Shown: piece by piece, positions 1 to 9,634 of the stretch
Layout: the number at the start of each line of letters is the position of its first letter
Position numbering within the stretch: position 1 is the first letter of the stretch
Source: Virgisporangium aurantiacum
Lineage (GTDB): Bacteria > Actinomycetota > Actinomycetes > Mycobacteriales > Micromonosporaceae
Assembly (NCBI RefSeq): GCF_016863635.1
Contig: NZ_BOPG01000085.1
Location: 28,041-92,040 of the forward strand
Direction of reading: 5' to 3'
DNA: 64,000 nucleotides
Translations under genes and position numbers: made by a program
The notes under the pieces: generated by a model
Databases searched by the model: none
What the model was told of the DNA's origin: nothing
The model's input: only the letters and a program-made list of their open reading frames with translations

Positions 1-2010
1 GGAGTAGTCGATCTGCACCAGGCCACCGGTCTCGGTGTAGATCCCGACCAGGCGCCGCCAGTTCATCGACGGCGAATGGTCGACGGTGTCGACCCGGTTG
101 TGCATCGGCTCGCCCTCGAACGTGATGTCCGGCATCGCCGTCGTGCCGCCCACGAGCCCGACGTGGGAGATCTTCTCCAGCCACAGCCCGGCCCGGGTCG
201 AGTCCTCCGGGTCCGGGAAGCCGTGCGTCAGCGTCCACCGCTCGACATCGCGGAAATCGTTCGGTGCGCTGTTGCGCACCTGCGTGGTGACGGTCGACAG
301 CCGGTTCGTGGTCCAGAACGACGGCGACGCGTTCAGGCACTCCTTCGTGGCGGACGCGCACTCCAGGTCCCACGGCGTGTCGGGCCACGTCGTCTCGTTG
401 TGGGTGCCGCAGTTGGACAGGCACCGGTCGCCGTAGCCGAGCAGCACCCGCGCGGCGGCGTTGCCCGCGAACACCGAGTCGGTGCCGGTGGTCGGGTCCG
501 GCTCCACCCGCGTGCCGTACTCGACCCGGTCCAGCCGCCCGCCGCGCACGTACGACACCGGCGTCGCGACGACCATGTTCTTCGCGTAGTGGTTGGTGTT
601 CGACGAGTACCAGAACGACATCGTGTTGTTGTGCGGGTCGACGACGTAGTCGAGATTCCACCGCCACGCCTGCGTGCACCACGACGCGTTGTAGGTCGTC
701 TGGTTGCACGGCTCGTTGACGTGGTTGCCGAACACCGGCATCGTCCACACCGACCCGGTCGGCTTGTTCGACGGTGCGCCCGGCAGCATGTTCTTCCCGA
801 ACCAGTACTGCGTCCCCGACGACGTGGTCAGCACCCACCACTCGCCGTTGCGGGCGCCGTTCGGTGCGCCGTACCGCCGCTCGACCCTCGACCCGTCGGC
901 CTTGCGCGGGTGCCACCGGTTGACGTCGGTGGCGTCCTGGATCAGCTCCAGTGACCGGCCACCAAGGTTCACCGTCGCGTTGTCGGTGGCCCAGCACTGG
1001 TCGCCGGTCTTCGTGGTGTTGTTACCGCCGTTCTTGCGGTCCTCCCAACAGTTGCGGTACCGGCGCTCGACGTAGCCGCCGATCGACAGATCGAAGCCCT
1101 CGCCGATCTCCGTCGGCTGGTTGTTCGACGCCGCCATCCGCCCGTCGACCGACTGCGACGAGTACCCCAGGTCCAGCGACGGCTCCGGGCCACCGACAGC
1201 CGGCGGCACCCGCATCGGGTACGACCAGGAGAAGTCGCCGGCGTAGTTGCCCGCCGACCACGTCGACGACGGCGACAGAGACGTCGCCGCGAAGCTGCCT
1301 GCCGCGCCCGAGACGCCCGCTGTCAGCGCGACGAGCGTGGAGCCGCCCGCCCGGGCCGACTCGTCACGGGCCGGCGTTCCGACCGGCACATCCGCCGACA
1401 CGACCTTGCCGACGGTGTCGTTGTCGCTCGCCAGCACCGTGCCCACGCACTCCGGCCGACCCGGCGAGGTCACCGCGCACTCCGGCAACGACACCAGCCG
1501 CAGGCGCGACGACCAGTCGCCGCCGTACGCGGTCGCGAAGTCCTTGTACGACACGGCCACGTTCACGCGTCCGTTGCCGGTGACGCCGTCGGCGCGGGCC
1601 AACCGCACCAGCACGCCCCGAATCCCGGCCCGCGCGGAATCGGCCTGCCCCAGCACGTCCACCGTGACCGCGGCCGGTGCTCCGGCTGCGGCCGTCACCG
1701 TGACCGGGCCGGCGGCCTGGGCCGCCGCGCGCTGCCCGGCCGGGGCGACGGACACCCTGGTCGACGACGCACCGGGCCAGGCGGGCGCCGGCTTGGCCGA
1801 CGCTGGCCGGTACGCCGGGACGGCTGGAACCGTCGCCCGCACCGGCACGACCGCGATCGGCTTGACCTTCGCCGACGCCGGCGGGCCGGACGGGGCGACG
1901 GGCGCGGCGAGGACCGGCCCCGCCCCGACGAGGCTGACGGCCAGCACGAGCGGCAGGCTCACCGCGATGGTGCTGACGGCACGACGGATCATCCGCGACG
2001 GCGTGCGCAC
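1..2010 (-). CDS. Secreted RHS/YD-repeat-type protein, N-terminal 670 codons (runs off the left edge)
   Basis: The frame is open from a GTG at 2010 to base 1 with no stop, so the C-terminus lies outside the window. GAGGAG sits about 7 bases upstream of the start. The N-terminus has a basic stretch followed by a hydrophobic signal segment ending in LAAP. Further on come FSWSYPMRVPP, LGYSSQSVDGR and GEGFDLSIGGYVERRY, typical of the N-terminal shell region of actinobacterial RHS proteins, which precedes the YD repeats and a variable C-terminal tip. In known RHS proteins the shell encapsulates a toxin or adhesin tip; whether this one carries a toxin cannot be seen here. It starts 28 bases after the stop of the DNRLRE/LamG gene, so the two are probably co-transcribed. 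The family call is firm; the function of the missing tip is unknown. Confidence 0.85.
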   Translation of the reverse strand, partial: MRTPSRMIRRAVSTIAVSLPLVLAVSLVGAGPVLAAPVAPSGPPASAKVKPIAVVPVRATVPAVPAYRPASAKPAPAWPGASSTRVSVAPAGQRAAAQAAGPVTVTAAAGAPAAVTVDVLGQADSARAGIRGVLVRLARADGVTGNGRVNVAVSYKDFATAYGGDWSSRLRLVSLPECAVTSPGRPECVGTVLASDNDTVGKVVSADVPVGTPARDESARAGGSTLVALTAGVSGAAGSFAATSLSPSSTWSAGNYAGDFSWSYPMRVPPAVGGPEPSLDLGYSSQSVDGRMAASNNQPTEIGEGFDLSIGGYVERRYRNCWEDRKNGGNNTTKTGDQCWATDNATVNLGGRSLELIQDATDVNRWHPRKADGSRVERRYGAPNGARNGEWWVLTTSSGTQYWFGKNMLPGAPSNKPTGSVWTMPVFGNHVNEPCNQTTYNASWCTQAWRWNLDYVVDPHNNTMSFWYSSNTNHYAKNMVVATPVSYVRGGRLDRVEYGTRVEPDPTTGTDSVFAGNAAARVLLGYGDRCLSNCGTHNETTWPDTPWDLECASATKECLNASPSFWTTNRLSTVTTQVRNSAPNDFRDVERWTLTHGFPDPEDSTRAGLWLEKISHVGLVGGTTAMPDITFEGEPMHNRVDTVDHSPSMNWRRLVGIYTETGGLVQIDYS

Positions 2011-2038
2011 GGTGTGTCTCCTCGGTTGTCGGCAGGGC

Positions 2039-5000
2039 TCAGGGCTCGAAACGGTGGAACGTGACGGCGCGGTTGTTCGTGAACTCCGGTTGGCCCGGCA
2101 ACGCCCGCGAATACCAGAAGTCGCTCACACGGACCGCTCTCGCTTCGCGTTCGTGCGCCTCGTCGATCCCGGCGTAGTTGTACGTCAGCAGGCCGTCTTC
2201 ACCGAAGATCACCTCGTAGCTGACCCGGCTGGTCGGTGTCCGCGTCGAGCCGAGGTTGCGCACCTCGACCACGAACTGCCGGTTCGGTGCCGTACCGATG
2301 AGGGCCGTGCGCACGGTCGTCTGCGCGTCGAAGAACGTATGGGGGTCCTTGTACGCGTTCAGGGTGCGAATGTGAGAACCCCACCACTCCTCCAGGTAGA
2401 AGTCGCCCTCCTCGGTCACGTAGAAGGTGGTGAAGGCGAAGTCGAACACCTGGAACGGGAACGGCACCTCTCCGTACGCCTCCCAGAGGTCCTCCTCCGC
2501 CATCCGCCACGGGAGGATCGTCTGGTCGGCCGGAACGAACGGCGTGGTGGCAACCGTGCAGCCGTAGCCGACCGGGTCGCGGTACATCGAGTTCAGCGGG
2601 ATGTCGACCTGGGTGTCACCGGCGACGTCGATGGCCGCCGCACCGGCGTCGCAGCCCTGGCGGGCGGTCATCACGTACCGACCGCTCTCGACGCCGCCGA
2701 GTGCGAAGGAGCCGGTCGTCGTCTGCACGTCCGTCCACAGTGGATCGATCGACACGAGGGCGTTCGGCACCGCCGCGCCGTTCCTGGTCACCCGGCCCGA
2801 CACCGTCCACGGCCCGATCGGACGGGGAACGGTCGGGCGGGTGATGACCACAGCACTGCCGTCGGCGAGCAACGGTTCGTGGAAGCTGTACTGCGTGCCG
2901 ATCCCGCCGGTGCGGCTCTCGACGCCGACCGCGGCGTACGCGCCCCGCGACGTCGGGTCGGGGCCGAGGTTCGCGTACGTGAATGCGAGATCGCCGTTCT
3001 CAGAGAGGATCACCTCGAACGTCACCCGGAGGTCCTCGGAGAAGAAAATGACGTTCCGCCACTCCACCACGAACTGCCGGTTCGGTGCCGTGCCGAGAAC
3101 GGCCGTCCGCACGCTCGCCGACCCGTCCACCATCAAGTCGTCCCAGAACGGGGCGATGACGCCGTTGGGGGTCGAGCGGTCGGGCAGGCTGGTTCCCCGG
3201 TACTCGTCCGCGTCCGTCCCGTCGCCGATCGACAGGGTTCCGTTCGTGCTCACCCACGCCGTCGTGGCGCTCTCGCCGTAGAACGGCACGGTGAACGGCA
3301 ACGTGACCTGGATCGTTTTGTCGTCGCCGGTCAGCGGCAGCACCGTCTGGTCGGCCGGGACGAACGGACGCTCCTCGGTCGAGCACGTGTACCCGAACAG
3401 GTCCGCCTGCGGGAACAGGGTCAGGCCCACGAACGTCGGTTCGTCGATCGTCACGGCGCTGGTGGCCGTCGCGCCGCACGGGCCGCCGGTCGCCGTCACA
3501 ATGTATTGGCCGGCGGCCAGGTTCGGGAACGCGAACGAGCCGTCCGGACCCGTGCGCAGCGTCGCGCCGCCCGGCTCCAGCCGGACAAGGGCGTTCACGG
3601 CCGGGTTCCCGTTCGCGTCGGACGCGGTTCCGTTGACCGCGGGTAGGTCCGTGACCCGGGCGACCGCGGCCGCGGTCTCGCTCTGCCGGTTGTTCGCGGT
3701 CACAGACGCCGCGAATACGAACGTCGATCCAGGCACTGTCGGCGTGACCGTCACGGTCGCCTTCCCGCCGGCCGCCGGCAGGGTGACGCTGCCGCTGAGA
3801 GTCTGGTCGCCGAGGCTGTACCTGATTCGGGTGATGGTGGTGTCGCCGCGGGCGTCGAGGGTCACCTGCAACGGCCGTCCGATGGTGACCCGGCCGCCGT
3901 CGGACAGGGTGACGATCGGCGACACCGGCTTGAGTTGCTTCTCGAATTCCATCTCGGTCGGACTCAACGTGCGGGCGTAGACGCGCAGGTCGTCGACCAC
4001 CCCCACCATGCCGCCGAGCCGGGCACCGGCGGACTTCCGCCCGCCGAGCACGAGTGGGCCGGTCGCGTTGAACCCGCCGGTGAGTGTCGCGGTCTGCGCC
4101 TGAGCCACGCCGTCGACGTACATCCGCAGCGTGTGGCTGGCGGCGTCGTAGACCGCGGCGACATGGGTCCACATGCCCGCGGCCGGCGCGGCGTCGGACT
4201 TCACCGTCGCGATCGACGGGGCGTCACCGTCGACCGACGCCATTGCGAACGTCCAACGCTGGTCGGTCCCGTGGTACCCGACCCAGAACGCGGACGTCCG
4301 CTCCCCGTCGGCGGACACGACCACCGGGACGGAGTTCGCAATGGCGGCGGGGCGCTGCGCCCAGAACGACACCGCGAAGTTCGCGTCGGTCCGCACCGTC
4401 GTCGCCCCACCGGTGACCGGGTCGCGGGTGGCGATCGGACCCGCGGTAGTGCCGAACGTGCCGCCGCCGTTCGGTACCGCTACCGTGCCGCCGCGGCCCG
4501 ACGTGCGACCGACGCCGGTGAGCGTCATCGCGTTGCCGTGCCCGGTCGAGTCGACGGCCGCGCCGCTGCTCTCCTCGAAACGCCACAGCGCGTCGGGACC
4601 GGACCCGGCCCGCACCCCGAACGTGTGCGTGCTCGGGGCGGCCGACAGGTTGCCGGCCACGTCGATGGCCCACACCCGCAGCGTGTGCACGCCATCGGTG
4701 GGCGGGGTGACGGACACCGTCGCGCCGTGATCGGTGCCGGCGTTCACGCGCGGCGCCTGCGCGCCCTGTATGCCACCGTCGACGGTGTAGGCGTAGGCGA
4801 CCACATCGGCCGGGTTCATGGCCGGCGGCGCGATCGTGAACGTACCCGCGATCCCGGCGCCGCCGTGCAGCTGGCCGTCGGACGGGTAGCTCGTCGACCC
4901 GACCGCGCCCGGTGTCGACGGCGGTGTGACGTCGACGGTGAACTCGCACTGCGCGGAGAACTGCCCGACGTCGATGCCGTCGCCGGCCTGGGCCCGAACC

Positions 5001-6745
5001 ACGTAGGTGCGGCCGTCGACCAGTTTGCCCGCCGGGATCGACACGACCGCGTCGGTGCCGGACGCCAGGTCGGCCTGGGACGCCTGCTCGCCGACGCCCA
5101 CGGTGCCGCCGAGCTGCCACCAGGTGAACGTCACGTTGAGCGGGCGGGCCAGGCCGTCGGCGTCGCTGACCCGGGCCCGCAGCTGCGGCGTCAATGTACG
5201 GACGTACGGACGCCCGGCGCCGGTCCCACAGGTACCGTCGGCGACTCGCAGCTGGTCCGGCGCGTTCGGGTACGAGTTGTAGGTGACGACGAAGCGGGCC
5301 GTCGATGCATCGAACTTCTTCCACGCGTTGTGGTTGGACTCGTTCATGGCCTTGAGCCCGAGCGTGATCGAGCCCCAGCCTTCGGCGGCGGCCTGGCGGG
5401 CCAGCCCGGTGAGGCCCCACTCGGTGTGCTTGGGCTGCTTGCTGCAGTTGAAGCTCGACCCGGACGCCGCGGCCGGGTAGACCCACGAACCGGCGTTGTT
5501 GCCCCAGTTCGTGTCGGAGCGCGGGGCGTTGCCGACCCGGTGCACGTCGGTGTTCGTCCCGCCGCAGGACCACGAGTGCAGCAGTTCCATCGTCAGTTTG
5601 GCGTCGAGCACGTGCTTGCCGAGGTACTCGGCGTTCTGGAACTCGAACAACGACCGGTAGGTCATCGTCTGCGCCTCGTCGGTGTACCCGACCTTGGCGC
5701 ACGACTTCGTCTTCGGCTCCCACTTGGGGCAGTCGAACTTGTCGTAGGACCAGTACGACTGGCCTGTGAACCGACTGTTGATCATCGTCCAGGCCGATGC
5801 CACCAGTGCCGGGTCGACGAACACGGGGTACGTCGTCGCCGATGCGGTCAGGAACTTCCGGTCCGGTCGCACGGTGAGCGTCGAGCCGGACAGCGTCAGC
5901 GGCATCGCCGCGTCGCGGGCACCCGCGGTCGCTCCCCGCGCGTCGGATCCGGAGTCCGAGTCGGAGCCTTGGCCTGACGAGTCCCACATCTTCGGTGTTC
6001 CCGACGCGAACACCGTCGCGCCCGCGCCGTCGACGACCTTGAGCGTCCCGGCGTCGCCGGCACGCATGGTCAGCCCCTTGGCCTCGACGGCGAAGCGCAC
6101 CTCGGCCAACGCCGGGTTCTTCGCCGCGGCGGGCGTCTTCACCACGAGGACCTCGCTGAAACCCTCGACGTCGGCGGTGACCACCAGGTCGACGTCCGGC
6201 AACACCGACGGGTACGTCACCTGCGCGCCGGATACCGTCGGCGGCGGCAGCGGACCCGGCCACCGCAGCGACAGTTCACCCTTCGCCGCCCGCAGCGTCA
6301 CCAGCGGCGCGTCGCCGCCGGCGGAGAAGGACATGTCCGTCGCGCTCGCAACCGGCGCCAGCCGGCCGTCGACCGGCCGCAGTGCCGGGTCCGGCGTCGC
6401 CCACCCGCCGTCCTTGCGCACCCGCTGCACCCGCGCGGCGGTCACCGCAGTGAGCGTCGCGTCGGCATTGACGAACACCTGTGCCTTCTCGGTGCGTGCC
6501 GACTCGTCCTCGACCTGGCGCCGGCAGCGCGCGGCGATCGCCGCGGCCGTCGCACGGTCGGGCGCCGTCGCGGGACAGGTGGTCGCGGCCGGCTGGGTCG
6601 GCGCCGCGGTGCCGGGTGACGCCGGGAGCGCCGTGCCCGACAGCACCAGGGCCACGACGAGCAGGCGACGGAGCGGATGACGCCTCCGGACAGGCCGAAT
6701 ATCCGGGTGTTCCTTGATGGATGACGAATACCCGCCGACAATCAC
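2039..6745 (-). CDS. Large secreted DNRLRE-LamG-carboxypeptidase-regulatory multidomain protein
   Basis: About 1568 residues from a GTG preceded by GGGGG. An arginine-rich segment plus hydrophobic core (about residues 20-48) is a signal peptide. Domains in order: N-terminal beta region; DNRLRE domain (about 315-490, with MINSRFTGQSYWSYDKF); Ig-like region; LamG/concanavalin-like domain (about 718-936, starting LWRFEESSGAAVDSTGHG). Then come two tandem modules, each a carboxypeptidase-regulatory/CNA-B-type domain followed by a beta domain containing TAPNRQFVVE (about 1035-1265 and 1312-1560). No LPXTG motif is visible, so it is probably shed or held non-covalently. It is the first gene of an operon with the RHS gene. 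In actinomycetes such LamG/DNRLRE proteins often precede RHS genes, which suggests a surface partner or delivery factor; that role is inference. Confidence 0.85.
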   Translation of the reverse strand: MIVGGYSSSIKEHPDIRPVRRRHPLRRLLVVALVLSGTALPASPGTAAPTQPAATTCPATAPDRATAAAIAARCRRQVEDESARTEKAQVFVNADATLTAVTAARVQRVRKDGGWATPDPALRPVDGRLAPVASATDMSFSAGGDAPLVTLRAAKGELSLRWPGPLPPPTVSGAQVTYPSVLPDVDLVVTADVEGFSEVLVVKTPAAAKNPALAEVRFAVEAKGLTMRAGDAGTLKVVDGAGATVFASGTPKMWDSSGQGSDSDSGSDARGATAGARDAAMPLTLSGSTLTVRPDRKFLTASATTYPVFVDPALVASAWTMINSRFTGQSYWSYDKFDCPKWEPKTKSCAKVGYTDEAQTMTYRSLFEFQNAEYLGKHVLDAKLTMELLHSWSCGGTNTDVHRVGNAPRSDTNWGNNAGSWVYPAAASGSSFNCSKQPKHTEWGLTGLARQAAAEGWGSITLGLKAMNESNHNAWKKFDASTARFVVTYNSYPNAPDQLRVADGTCGTGAGRPYVRTLTPQLRARVSDADGLARPLNVTFTWWQLGGTVGVGEQASQADLASGTDAVVSIPAGKLVDGRTYVVRAQAGDGIDVGQFSAQCEFTVDVTPPSTPGAVGSTSYPSDGQLHGGAGIAGTFTIAPPAMNPADVVAYAYTVDGGIQGAQAPRVNAGTDHGATVSVTPPTDGVHTLRVWAIDVAGNLSAAPSTHTFGVRAGSGPDALWRFEESSGAAVDSTGHGNAMTLTGVGRTSGRGGTVAVPNGGGTFGTTAGPIATRDPVTGGATTVRTDANFAVSFWAQRPAAIANSVPVVVSADGERTSAFWVGYHGTDQRWTFAMASVDGDAPSIATVKSDAAPAAGMWTHVAAVYDAASHTLRMYVDGVAQAQTATLTGGFNATGPLVLGGRKSAGARLGGMVGVVDDLRVYARTLSPTEMEFEKQLKPVSPIVTLSDGGRVTIGRPLQVTLDARGDTTITRIRYSLGDQTLSGSVTLPAAGGKATVTVTPTVPGSTFVFAASVTANNRQSETAAAVARVTDLPAVNGTASDANGNPAVNALVRLEPGGATLRTGPDGSFAFPNLAAGQYIVTATGGPCGATATSAVTIDEPTFVGLTLFPQADLFGYTCSTEERPFVPADQTVLPLTGDDKTIQVTLPFTVPFYGESATTAWVSTNGTLSIGDGTDADEYRGTSLPDRSTPNGVIAPFWDDLMVDGSASVRTAVLGTAPNRQFVVEWRNVIFFSEDLRVTFEVILSENGDLAFTYANLGPDPTSRGAYAAVGVESRTGGIGTQYSFHEPLLADGSAVVITRPTVPRPIGPWTVSGRVTRNGAAVPNALVSIDPLWTDVQTTTGSFALGGVESGRYVMTARQGCDAGAAAIDVAGDTQVDIPLNSMYRDPVGYGCTVATTPFVPADQTILPWRMAEEDLWEAYGEVPFPFQVFDFAFTTFYVTEEGDFYLEEWWGSHIRTLNAYKDPHTFFDAQTTVRTALIGTAPNRQFVVEVRNLGSTRTPTSRVSYEVIFGEDGLLTYNYAGIDEAHEREARAVRVSDFWYSRALPGQPEFTNNRAVTFHRFEP

Positions 6746-6938
6746 GGTGAGTTACCCCCAGGCCACACTGAGATCGATGGCGGTAACCATAGTGGATGAT
6801 CACTGTGTGCAATTGGTGGTGAACTTCACACAAAGAACCATTGACTCCGGTCGAACTCCTCCGGGGCGGCACGGCCCTCCCGGCGGCCCGCCGATCGGGG
6901 CCGTCCCACACCCGTCTCGTCGAAGGAAACTGCTGACG

Positions 6939-7568
6939 ATGTCCGTCCCTGAACCACCCTCGCTGGCGGCCGACGCCTATGTCACACCGATCACCGCCGA
7001 GCCACGCGTCGGCGAATACGGCGTACACGCCTTCGGCCGCGCCGTTGCCTCCCACCTCGCCCGCGCCCTCAACACCGCCGTCCAGCCACCGACCTACCGG
7101 GAGAACCGTCGGGATCAGCGGAACCTGCCGAAGGCATCGACACTCGCGTTGACGGTCACGGGCCACGACGTACCCATCACCATCTTCGACGTCCCCACCC
7201 AGCCGCCGCGGCGACCCACGACGGTGTACGCCATCACCCTGGACGGACAGCCGGTGCCGTTCGAGACCGCCACCACCTACGACCTCGACGGGCAACTGGC
7301 CCGCGCAGTCTGGGTCGCAAGCCGCAGGCGTCACCACGCCGATCGACGCCATCCGACACACGCAACCGTCGACGCAGCATCGGCACCTCGGACGACGTCA
7401 GACGTTCCAACCCACGCCGCCGCGACACCGTCGCCGCCCGACAACAGGCCCGGACAACGAACCCAGACATCCGCGTTGGCATACGCCGCCGTACGGTCCG
7501 GACGAAACGTACGGCGGCGCACGGCCGAGGGAATGCGATGGCCGTCGCTAGCGCCGATTCACATCTGA
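6939..7568 (+). CDS. Hypothetical protein
   Basis: About 209 residues from an ATG with GAAGGAAA roughly 10 bases upstream. The first 130 codons use G or C strongly at the third position, which supports coding on this strand. This part contains an alternating hydrophobic stretch (LALTVTGHDVPITIFDV, then TTVYAITLDGQPVPFE) suggesting a small beta-rich fold. The last third is rich in Arg, His, Thr and Pro and is less gene-like, so the true C-terminus may have been altered by a frameshift. No signal peptide and no family recognised. It is divergent from the LamG gene and convergent with the HEAT-like gene. Confidence 0.5.
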   Translation: MSVPEPPSLAADAYVTPITAEPRVGEYGVHAFGRAVASHLARALNTAVQPPTYRENRRDQRNLPKASTLALTVTGHDVPITIFDVPTQPPRRPTTVYAITLDGQPVPFETATTYDLDGQLARAVWVASRRRHHADRRHPTHATVDAASAPRTTSDVPTHAAATPSPPDNRPGQRTQTSALAYAAVRSGRNVRRRTAEGMRWPSLAPIHI

Positions 7569-7711
7569 CGACATCGACTTGCCGAGAGAGGTTTCGGCGG
7601 TCACGTGTGACCGACGGGCATTGACCTGGTTCTTTAGGGTGGAGGTAATACGTCGTTACTCGAACCGCCCTGACCTGCTGGGACCATGATCGAAGGCCGC
7701 GCCCATGCCCG

Positions 7712-9232
7712 TCACGCGTGGCCGCCGCAGCTGAAGCCGCCGCCGCTGTAGCCGCCGCCGTCGCCGTAACCGCCGGTATCGGCGTAGCCGCCCGAGCCCG
7801 CAACGCCGTGCCCGCGTCCGCCGCCCCGCAGCTGCCGGTGCGGGTCGCCCGGGTCCGGGCGCCCGGCCTCGCGGGCGATCCGGCGCAGCTGCCTGCGCTC
7901 CTCGGAGTAGGACGCCCTCGTCGGGGCGTACGCCCGTAGCCGGCTCCCGTCGGGGTCGGCGGCGTCGTAACGGTCCCACTGCCGGGTCAGGAACAGGAAC
8001 GCCGGCTCCCGCCTCGGGTCCGACGGCAGGTGACCACCCGCGACGACCACCTCGGTCGCGGCACGGTCGCCGGCCTCCGCGCGGCGGCACAACAGATCCC
8101 GCACCCCGACGGCTCTGGCGGCGGCCAGCGCCCGCACGCACGCCGCGCGGACCGTCGGCGGAACGCCGCTCTGGTTCACCACCCTGAGCAGCATCTCGGC
8201 ATGTCCGACCGCGAGCGGGAACGCGGCGAGCCGCCGCCCGTCCGGATCGGCGTCGTCGAGCCGGTGGAACTGCCGCGTCGCGATCAGGAACAGCGGCACC
8301 AAGTCCGGGTCGGCCGGGACGAACCCACCCGCGGCGGCGTAGCGGGCGGCCGTCTCGTCACCTTCGACCGCGCGGCGGGCGAGTTCGATGCGCACCGGGC
8401 CGTCGGCCTGCGCGGTCAGCGCCCGGCCACAGGCCGTCGACGCGCTGATGCCACCACGGTGTCGCGGCACCCGGGTGCCGTGGGTCAACCGGTCCAGCAG
8501 GTGCTTGACCAGGTTGACCGGGTCGAATCCGGTGATGAGGTCGGTCCGGTCGCGCAGCACCATCAGTACGGCCAGGTCGGGCGAGCGGTCGGGGCGGTCG
8601 ACCGGTCGGGGCAGGTGCGGGTTGGTGAGTATGGCCTCGAGCAGCGGTGTCGGGGTGCCGTCGTCAGTCCACAGCCGGTGGTGGCGCTCCTGCCGGGCGA
8701 CCCGCAACCCGAGTTCGGCCCACAACCCCTCGACGAACTCGAATTCGAGGGCGCCCAGCAGGGACGGCTCGTCGGTGCGGTGCAGCACATCCCGGAACCC
8801 GGTGGCCAGGTCGGGATCGGCGATGGGCCGCAGGCCCAGTCGGACGACGATCGTCGAGGCGTTCAGGCCACGGAACGGCTGCGCCATGCCCGCCACCACC
8901 CGGAGCCGCGGCTCGTGCGCGCACGCCGGGTCGGCACCGAGCAGGAACCGACCGATCGCCGGGTCAAAGCCGTCGTCGTCGCGGAGGACGGCCAGAATCC
9001 GATCCCAGATCCGTTCCCACGCCGGCGACCGGCCCTCCCACAGCCGCTCGAGCGTCGCCGCGGCACGGGTCCGGGCCGCGGCGCTGCGGCCCGTTGTCAT
9101 CACCTCGATCAGGGTCCCGACCCGGGATTCGTCGGCCGATGCCCGCAACGCGCGACGGCCGACCCACGCCGTCGCGAGGACGCCGACCGGCCACCGCCGG
9201 ACGGCCAGCCACTGGAGTACTCCACCCGCCAT
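7712..9232 (-). CDS. HEAT-like repeat protein with glycine-rich C-terminal tail
   Basis: About 506 residues. The ATG at 9232 gives a compact N-terminus (MAGGVLQWLAVRRWPVGVL); an in-frame GTG at 9295 is an alternative, and neither has a strong ribosome site. The protein is helical and rich in Ala, Arg and Leu. Residues around 300-430 hold two copies of a roughly 50-residue unit containing LFLIATRQFHRLDDADPDG and LFLTRQWDRYDAADPDG. This wording is known from actinobacterial HEAT/WD40 scaffold proteins. The last 35 residues form a Gly/Tyr-rich tail (GGYGDGGGYSGGGFSCGG). No enzymatic motif is seen. It is probably a cytoplasmic scaffold or sensor; the function is unknown. Confidence 0.65.
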   Translation of the reverse strand: MAGGVLQWLAVRRWPVGVLATAWVGRRALRASADESRVGTLIEVMTTGRSAAARTRAAATLERLWEGRSPAWERIWDRILAVLRDDDGFDPAIGRFLLGADPACAHEPRLRVVAGMAQPFRGLNASTIVVRLGLRPIADPDLATGFRDVLHRTDEPSLLGALEFEFVEGLWAELGLRVARQERHHRLWTDDGTPTPLLEAILTNPHLPRPVDRPDRSPDLAVLMVLRDRTDLITGFDPVNLVKHLLDRLTHGTRVPRHRGGISASTACGRALTAQADGPVRIELARRAVEGDETAARYAAAGGFVPADPDLVPLFLIATRQFHRLDDADPDGRRLAAFPLAVGHAEMLLRVVNQSGVPPTVRAACVRALAAARAVGVRDLLCRRAEAGDRAATEVVVAGGHLPSDPRREPAFLFLTRQWDRYDAADPDGSRLRAYAPTRASYSEERRQLRRIAREAGRPDPGDPHRQLRGGGRGHGVAGSGGYADTGGYGDGGGYSGGGFSCGGHA

Positions 9233-9634
9233 CCATCCATCGTGCCGGATCCCGCCGGGAAGGCGTCCGATCGAGGGATCCACATGCGGCGTCACGTGAC
9301 GAACGGGCGGTCGGCCACCCCGTCGAAGTCGCTGTCGACCTAGCCGCCTCCGGGCGGGCCGTCGCTGTCACAGTCGTGCACGAACACGTCGACCCGACCG
9401 CCCTGATCACGGTCGACCGGGTGGCGGCCGCTACGCCCGGACCGTAGTCGGCAGCCGGATCAAATCGACATCGTGCCTGTGTGCGGCGGCGGCGCCACCG
9501 GGCGGCACCCGACCGCGTCGAGCGTCCGCGGCCCGATGCGAGGAGGGCGGCGCTGTGCCGGACTGGTCGCCGGCGTCGTCGCGGCCCACTCCGCCGTCGC
9601 CGGGCGAGGTTGCACCGGCCGGCAGGTGCGCCGG
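9233..9634. other. Gene-free interval between HEAT-like gene and GH29 gene
   Basis: About 400 bases. It lies downstream of the glycosidase operon and upstream of the HEAT-like gene, both on the minus strand, so it should hold the promoter of the latter and the end of the former. No gene, repeat or clear hairpin was identified. Confidence 0.4.

Noticed and set aside
1247..3646. Long plus-strand open frame (799 codons) antisense to the RHS and LamG genes
   Set aside because: Arg/His/Gly-rich translation without family resemblance; it is the GC-rich mirror of two well-supported minus-strand genes.
3935..5977. Long plus-strand open frame (680 codons)
   Set aside because: Shadow of the LamG gene; low-complexity Arg/Gly/Val composition and no ribosome site.
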